DNA of 64,000 bases from Circinella minor (Eukaryota > Mucoromycota > Mucoromycetes > Mucorales > Lichtheimiaceae), in assembly GCA_016758965.1 (NCBI GenBank), contig JAEPRB010000002.1:186001-250000 (forward strand), in the 5' to 3' direction. The translations under genes and the position numbers were made by a program. The notes under the pieces were generated by a model, which saw only the letters and a list, made by a program, of their open reading frames with translations, had not been told where the DNA came from and searched no databases. Shown here piece by piece: positions 58,257-64,000 of this stretch; positions within the stretch are counted from its first letter, which is position 1, and each line of letters begins with the position of its first letter.

Positions 58257-61200
58257 ATGCCCCCGTCGGCTCTTCGCTTTTATACTTCACTGAATTGTCG
58301 ACGGTTTACGTTTAACATGTAAGTTTGTTCTTTATGATATAGCCTTTTTTTTTTCTTTCTTAAAAGTTATAGATCGGAGTTCATCGTTCACAATCGGAAG
58401 ATTAAGATCTAAAACTTACAATATATGCAAAATTCGCGTTTTTATACTACTAGTCATCTATTTGAGAAAAAGAGCAAATCACTTTCTTTATATTCTACAT
58501 TACAATATAATAATAATACAACAAGTAGTTTTATTACTCGAGCAAAACGACGTATTAGAACAACACAGTTTCAACATCAAACAACAAGACTCTTTTCTTC
58601 AAAAACAGCAACACATACGACCTCAACAACATCTGTTTCCATGCCAACTGTTGCCACCGACTCTGCATCCGATTGGGAGCTATCAAGCTCTGGAAAATAT
58701 TGGACATTTACTCGCCCATTAGAAAAATCCGACAATGATGATCGTCATTATCGTTTAATCAAACTTGCTACAAATGACCTTCAGGTATTATTAATTCACG
58801 ATGGTGATACTGATAAATCCAGTGCAGCTTTGGATGTACATGTTGGCCATCTCAGTGATCCAGTAAGTCCATTTAATTTTTATTTTTAGAGTTTTGATTA
58901 ATTTTTCGAACTCCCACGAAGTTCATTAGTTTATATATTTTTGGGGGAAGAAAAAATAAGTTAATGCACACACATATATATACTATACAACAACGGAAAA
59001 AAAGAGTGAATTGGAATGGATTAGAGAATAGTATTGGAAGAAGAATAGATCAGAAAGAGGGAAAAAAAGTAATTACAAGAAGGGTGAAAATGATGTAATT
59101 ACATGAGAGAGAAGCAAAAGTAAGGGGCAAAAGTGAAAACATGTAATTTCCGGTAGTGTTGGTCTGAAAAGGAAACAGGCTGTCTTCTCCCCGGAAATGT
59201 GGAATTGGGGGTGTTAAAGAAGGTCGGAAAGACTTGAAGAGTTATGAGGTGGGGGATTATTAAGTTAAAACAAGAATTGGGGGTGGGCGAGTGTGAAAAG
59301 AAAAAGGAATCTTTTTAGTGTGCGTGTGTATGTTTGTTGTTTTGGTTATTGGTTGCACAGCAGATGATTGATCTTTTTGAATACTTTTTCGTTGTAATTT
59401 TTTTTTTTAAAAAAAAAGGCCAAACTTGATTCTAATATTATTATAATTCGCTTTAATTTAATGATAGGACGATTTACAAGGACTCGCGCATTTCTGTGAA
59501 CATTTACTCTTCATGGGAACGGAAAAGTATCCGAAAGAAAATGATTATAATCAATATTTATCCGAGCATTCGGGTTTCTCCAATGCATTTACTGGTGTCG
59601 AAAATACAAATTATTATTTTGAGATTGGTCATGAATATCTTGGAGGTGCATTAGATCGTTTTGCTCAATTTTTTATTTCACCTTTATTTTCTGCAAGTTG
59701 TACTGAACGCGAACTTAAAGCTGTGGATTCTGGTAATGGATATATTTGATTTTTATTTGATATACTAATAAAGAGAACATGTAAGACAAGAATAACTCTA
59801 TTTATTGACCTTCCTATTATTATACATATAGAACACAAGAAGAATCGACAACAAGATAGTTGGCGTATGTTTCAACTTGAAAAATCATTGAGTAATCCAG
59901 ATCATCCTTATTGCCATTTCGGTACTGGTAGTTTGGAAACATTGTACGACGAACCAAAAGCTAAAGGTCAAGACATTCGTGCAGAATTACTCAAATTCCA
60001 TGATAGCTATTACTCCGCAAATATCATGAAGCTTTGTATTCTAGGCCGTGGTAAGCTATTCAATTTTTATATATAATAACTATTATACATGCGAGATATT
60101 TTTCTTCATTATGGGCGACAATAATGGCAGCAACATAGTATTTATTTTATGGAGGAGAGAAGAAAGAAAATAAGCAGAAGCGAAATGAGTGGGAAAAAAG
60201 GAAATGTCTGGTTTTATTTGGGGGGTGAGAGAGGAGACGAAATGTTGATCTCCTTCGCTTTTCCTCATCTCCCACAAAAAACATTGCGACATAGATCTTC
60301 TTATCAAGGCTATTTTTAATGGGGTATCTAAATATATAAAAAGAGAAACTAATGATGTATACTGTTATTATACTAGAATCACTCGATCAGTTGACCGATT
60401 GGGCAGTGGAAAAATTCAAAGATGTACGGAATAAAGGGATCGAGCCACCCAGTTTCCCTGGCCACCCATTGACAGAGAAGGAGCTGATGGTATGACAATT
60501 TTTTTTGAAGCGACGTGTTTTATAATATGCGTGATACGCTCGCGCCCCCACCCCCATCTTTTCTTCTTCGCATTTAAGGTTTATCATGGAACGAACTAAC
60601 CTAATTTTTTTTTTACTTTGTGTCGCGAAATAATTTTATAGAAACAAATATTTATCAAACCTGTTAAAGATGTACGATCTTTGGAAATGACATTTCCATT
60701 TCCTGATCAAAGACCTTTATATGGAGTTCAGGTAATAAATTTATTTCTACCATATTTGTATATGCGTGTATTATAGATTCATTCCTCGACCGGCAGGAAG
60801 GAAGCAAGGGGGTATAGAAAAGAGTATTTTTTCTTCTTTGAGTTATGATTTGACTAAACTAAACGTATATGTGGTCTATTTTTTTCTTTGTAGCCTGGTA
60901 GATATATTTCCCATTTGATTGGCCATGAAGGTCATGGTTCAATTCTATCATTATTAAAGAAGAATGGTTGGGCAAATTATTTACAAGTTGGATCCATTCA
61001 TGGAGGAATTGGATTTGAATTCTTACGTATTAGTATTGATTTGACTGAAGAAGGCCTTAGTAAGTGAGAATTCCATAAGTGGGAAAGAGCAAACTGAAAA
61101 AGATCACAATTGTTAAAACAGCGTGAGAGATCTAGAAGGGGCATATTTCTCTCACACGCGCAGAAAGGTGCTCTTGTGCTACGTTTAGTCTGATATATTT

Positions 61201-64000
61201 ATATTTATATTTATAAATCTTATACACAAAAATAGAATGTTACGAAGATGTTGTATTATGCATATTCCAGTATATAGAATTACTGAGACGTACAGGTGTA
61301 CAAAAATCAACATTTGATGAAGTGCAGTCGTTAGCATCGTTGGCTTTTCGATTCAAGGAAAAGTATCCTCCTTCACAGTATACGTCCCGTCTTGCTGGCC
61401 TTATGCAACATGGTTATCCGTCCCAATATGTCCTTAGTGGACCCAGCTTAATTAGAGAGTATGATCCTGAGTTAATCAATCGGGATCTTGGTTATCTTCG
61501 CCCAGATAATTTCCGTATTATGGTTGCTAGTCAACAAGCACCTGGCAACGTCGAATTTTCTAAGAGAGAACGATGGTATGATACTGAATATGAAATTATG
61601 GAATTCAGTGGACCACTTAAACAGGTAAAGACTATTTTTTTTTTTTGCTTTTTATATTATGGAGGTGTATATATGGGATATTTATTTATTAATTATTTAT
61701 TATCTCATTTTTTATAGTCGTTATCAAATTTAAGTTTGAATGATTCCCTTCATCTTCCTGGACAAAATGACTTTATTCCTACTAACTTTGAAACTCACAA
61801 GAAAGACATAAAACAACCGGCCAAGCGACCTGATCTAGTGATGAATACTCCGAAGATGCGTTTGTGGTACAAAAAGGATGACACTTTTTGGGTCCCAAGA
61901 GCAAATGTATGGATTCTTTTCCGCAGTCCTTTAGCTTATGCAACACCTACAAATTGTGTAAAGACTAGGTAAATAAAAGAGTTACTATTGATGGTTTATT
62001 TGGATAAAGAGAAAGAGGGGAGTACAGAGGTAAATTGATCTATGGACTGATGTATATATTTTTTTTCTTAGATTGTACACTGATATTCTAAAAGATTCAT
62101 TAAATGAATATGCGTATGATGCCGAAGTAGCGGGTCTTTCTTATAACATTGAGAATCAATTGGAGGGAATGCTGGTAATGTATATTTTTAAAAAAAATAT
62201 CTGTATAATGGGATAAAAAAAAAGCTTGGGTTCTTTGCTTTATTCTAAAAGAACAACAAAATTGACACATGGTTTTTATAGCTCGCTATTGGTGGTTATA
62301 ATGATAAACTTTCAGTTTTACTCGTGAAGGTCATTCAAAAAATGCGTGACCTTCAAGTTGATCCTGAACGATTTAAGCTACTTAAAGATCAGGTAACTTT
62401 TTTTGAACATATTAAAACGCTACATAAATATTATCATATCACTTGAACAGAATTAACCGTGAATATATTATAGCTTCGAAGGTCATACAGGAACTTTTCA
62501 TTGGAACCACCTTATCAACATGCTTTATATTATCTATCCTATTTTACTCAAGATAAAATGTGGACCAATGCAGAAAAACTTAAGGAATTGGATGCCATCA
62601 CGGCTGAAGATATTCAATCATTTTATCCTACTATTTTGTCACACTTACACTTAGAAGCCCTCGTGCATGGCAATGTGCAACAAGAAGAAGCAGAGAAAAT
62701 GATGACATCAGTCGCTGAAGTTTTGAAACCTCGCGAATTACTTCCCAGTCAATTGATAGGTCATCGAAGTCTTATTTTACCCCCTGGATCAAAATGGGTA
62801 TATAAGCATCAAGTTGAGGATCCTAATAATGTCAACTCTGGTATAGAATATCTTATCCAAGTGGGTAATGTGACACAGACTTCTTTGAGAGCTAGATTGA
62901 GTCTTTTGGCCCAAATTGCCCAAGAACCTTGCTTTGATCAGCTGCGAACCAAAGAACAATTGGGTAATGTTAACCTTTTTTTGTTGTTGTATTACAAACA
63001 AGTTCTTTTTTAACTATTTGTTATTCAATGACGTTATTGACATAAATATAAACAAAAACAAAATTAGGTTATTTGGTTTTTAGTGGTGTTCGGAAACAAA
63101 CGGGATCCATGGGCATGCGTTTCATTATTCAAAGTGAAAGAGATACTGTTTATCTGGAAAACCGTATTGAAGAATTCTTGATTAAATTACGTGGTATTAT
63201 TGATGGGATGTCAGAACAAGAATATCAAGCACAAGTTCAATCACTTATTTTCAAGAAACTTGAAAAGGACAAGAACCTTGGACAAGAAGGTGGCAAGTAT
63301 TGGACACATATCCATTCCGGTTATTATGAGTTTGATCAAGGTAAGCAACTTGTTCTTCTTACACATATTGAAATAAGACAATGTAAACAATCCAATATAT
63401 TTAAGTAACACGTTTATATATCTTATCTAGTGGACAATGATGTTACTCAACTCAAGACAATTAGCAAGGAGTCTTTGTTAGAATTCTTTGATAAATACAT
63501 TGACCCATTATCACCTGAATCACGCAAGATCTCTGTTCATATTCAATCACAAAAGACACCATCAGCAACAGCTAAGAAGTACAAGGTGAATATTGAATCT
63601 TTACATACATGTTTGGTTGCACAAGGTGTCACGCGATTAAGTGTGGATGATTTGAGAGCTGCTGTGGAAAAGGGTGATGCTGGTGAAGCACCGATCCAGG
63701 CTATTCTTCGTGAAATGTTGATTGATGAATCCAAGGGTAATGAGGAAGACATTGAAGAATTAATGTCAAAATTGGTGGCAGCTATGGGTATGGTGGAAAA
63801 CAATGCCTCTCAAACAAATGGATCTGTCAATGGTACTTTTGTTACTGTGGATAGTAAAAAAACTGCTCGTCGACTCTCTACTGCAGACACAGGTGGAGAG
63901 TCGTCAGCAGAAAGTGGTCAACAAACACCTGTACGTGATCATTCAAATCTTCCGGAAGGCAATAACGTAATTACAGATCCTGTAGATTTCAAGAGCAGGA
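58257..64000 (+). CDS. STE23: Insulin-degrading enzyme (M16A zinc metallopeptidase), 3' end outside window
   Basis: Exons: 58257-58318 (or start at 58425), 58454-58862, 59468-59732, 59832-60050, 60377-60489, 60642-60731, 60894-61059, 61236-61624, 61718-61968, 62072-62174, 62282-62392, 62474-62963, 63068-63340 and 63431 to the edge. The inverted zinc motif is [15 protein letters not shown], with the distal Glu in VDSEHKKN. Other IDE blocks are [43 protein letters not shown] and [16 protein letters not shown]. Family members degrade short amyloid-like peptides; yeast Ste23 helps mature a-factor. The first exon reads [16 protein letters not shown], like a mitochondrial presequence. It uses a GTAAGT donor and joins in frame at 58454. 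The alternative ATG at 58425 has a similar basic leader, and a later Met at 58641 would give a cytosolic form. A long acidic insert lies at about 63585-63966. The ending is missing. Confidence 0.92.

Noticed and set aside
1..64000. Idea that mitochondrial genes (Hem25, PDK-type, Fis1, IDE) form a functional cluster
   Set aside because: They are scattered, on both strands and separated by unrelated genes. The number is not striking for 20 genes of a eukaryotic genome.
1..64000. tRNA, rRNA and CRISPR signals
   Set aside because: I looked for T-loop/B-box-like motifs and spaced repeats and saw none that fold or repeat convincingly. A tRNAscan run would be decisive.

Overview
The window is nuclear DNA of an early-diverging filamentous fungus, most likely Mucoromycota. 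It is AT-rich with long low-complexity spacers. Most genes carry many short introns (about 50-150 bp) with GT..AG ends and GTAAGT-like donors, and the regulatory proteins have poly-N, poly-Q and Ser/Thr-rich tails. The gene content fits that placement: a Zn2Cys6 factor, a fungal PDK-type kinase, a Kyakuja-Dileera-Zisupton (KDZ) transposase, a PR/SET protein and a glucuronokinase. Mucoromycota walls are known for glucuronic-acid polymers. The species cannot be named from sequence alone. I see no operons, tRNAs, rRNAs or CRISPR arrays. All gene models below were spliced by eye from splice sites, phase continuity and family recognition.

Layout. 1-7.5 kb: membrane kelch protein (+), mitochondrial glycine carrier Hem25 (-), small orphan protein (+). 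9.8-19.8 kb: mitochondrial PDK/BCKDH-type kinase (-), large Zn2Cys6 transcription factor (+), DP (E2F partner) transcription factor (-). 22-28.4 kb: Mug70-like CBS/PB1 membrane protein (-), a hypothetical gene (-), Sip5 homologue (+). 31.2-33.6 kb: a second membrane kelch gene, paralogous to the first and sharing its exon plan. 35.3-40.2 kb: Fis1 (+), PR/SET protein (+), RGS protein (-). 41.2-46 kb: a mobile-element island with a KDZ transposase gene followed by a frameshifted pseudogene. 46.4-47.3 kb: a short Rho-type GTPase. 50.6-56.2 kb: two-domain nucleotidyltransferase-glucuronokinase (+), ALKBH1 (-), YIPF1/2-type Golgi protein (-). 58.3 kb to the end: insulin-degrading enzyme (Ste23), cut off by the window edge.

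How the genes relate. They are mostly unlinked housekeeping and signalling genes, not a pathway cluster. Several act at mitochondria (Hem25, PDK-type kinase, Fis1, possibly IDE and ALKBH1) and several in signalling (RGS, Rho, Sip5, DP, Zn2Cys6, SET). The loci I find most worth following are the nucleotidyltransferase-glucuronokinase fusion, whose nucleotide-binding signature is degenerate; the duplicated membrane kelch genes with a shared C-terminal peptide; the KDZ island with its broken neighbour; the Rho protein that appears to lack the Rho insert; and two inverted-repeat elements at 30.8-31.0 and 47.8-47.9 kb.
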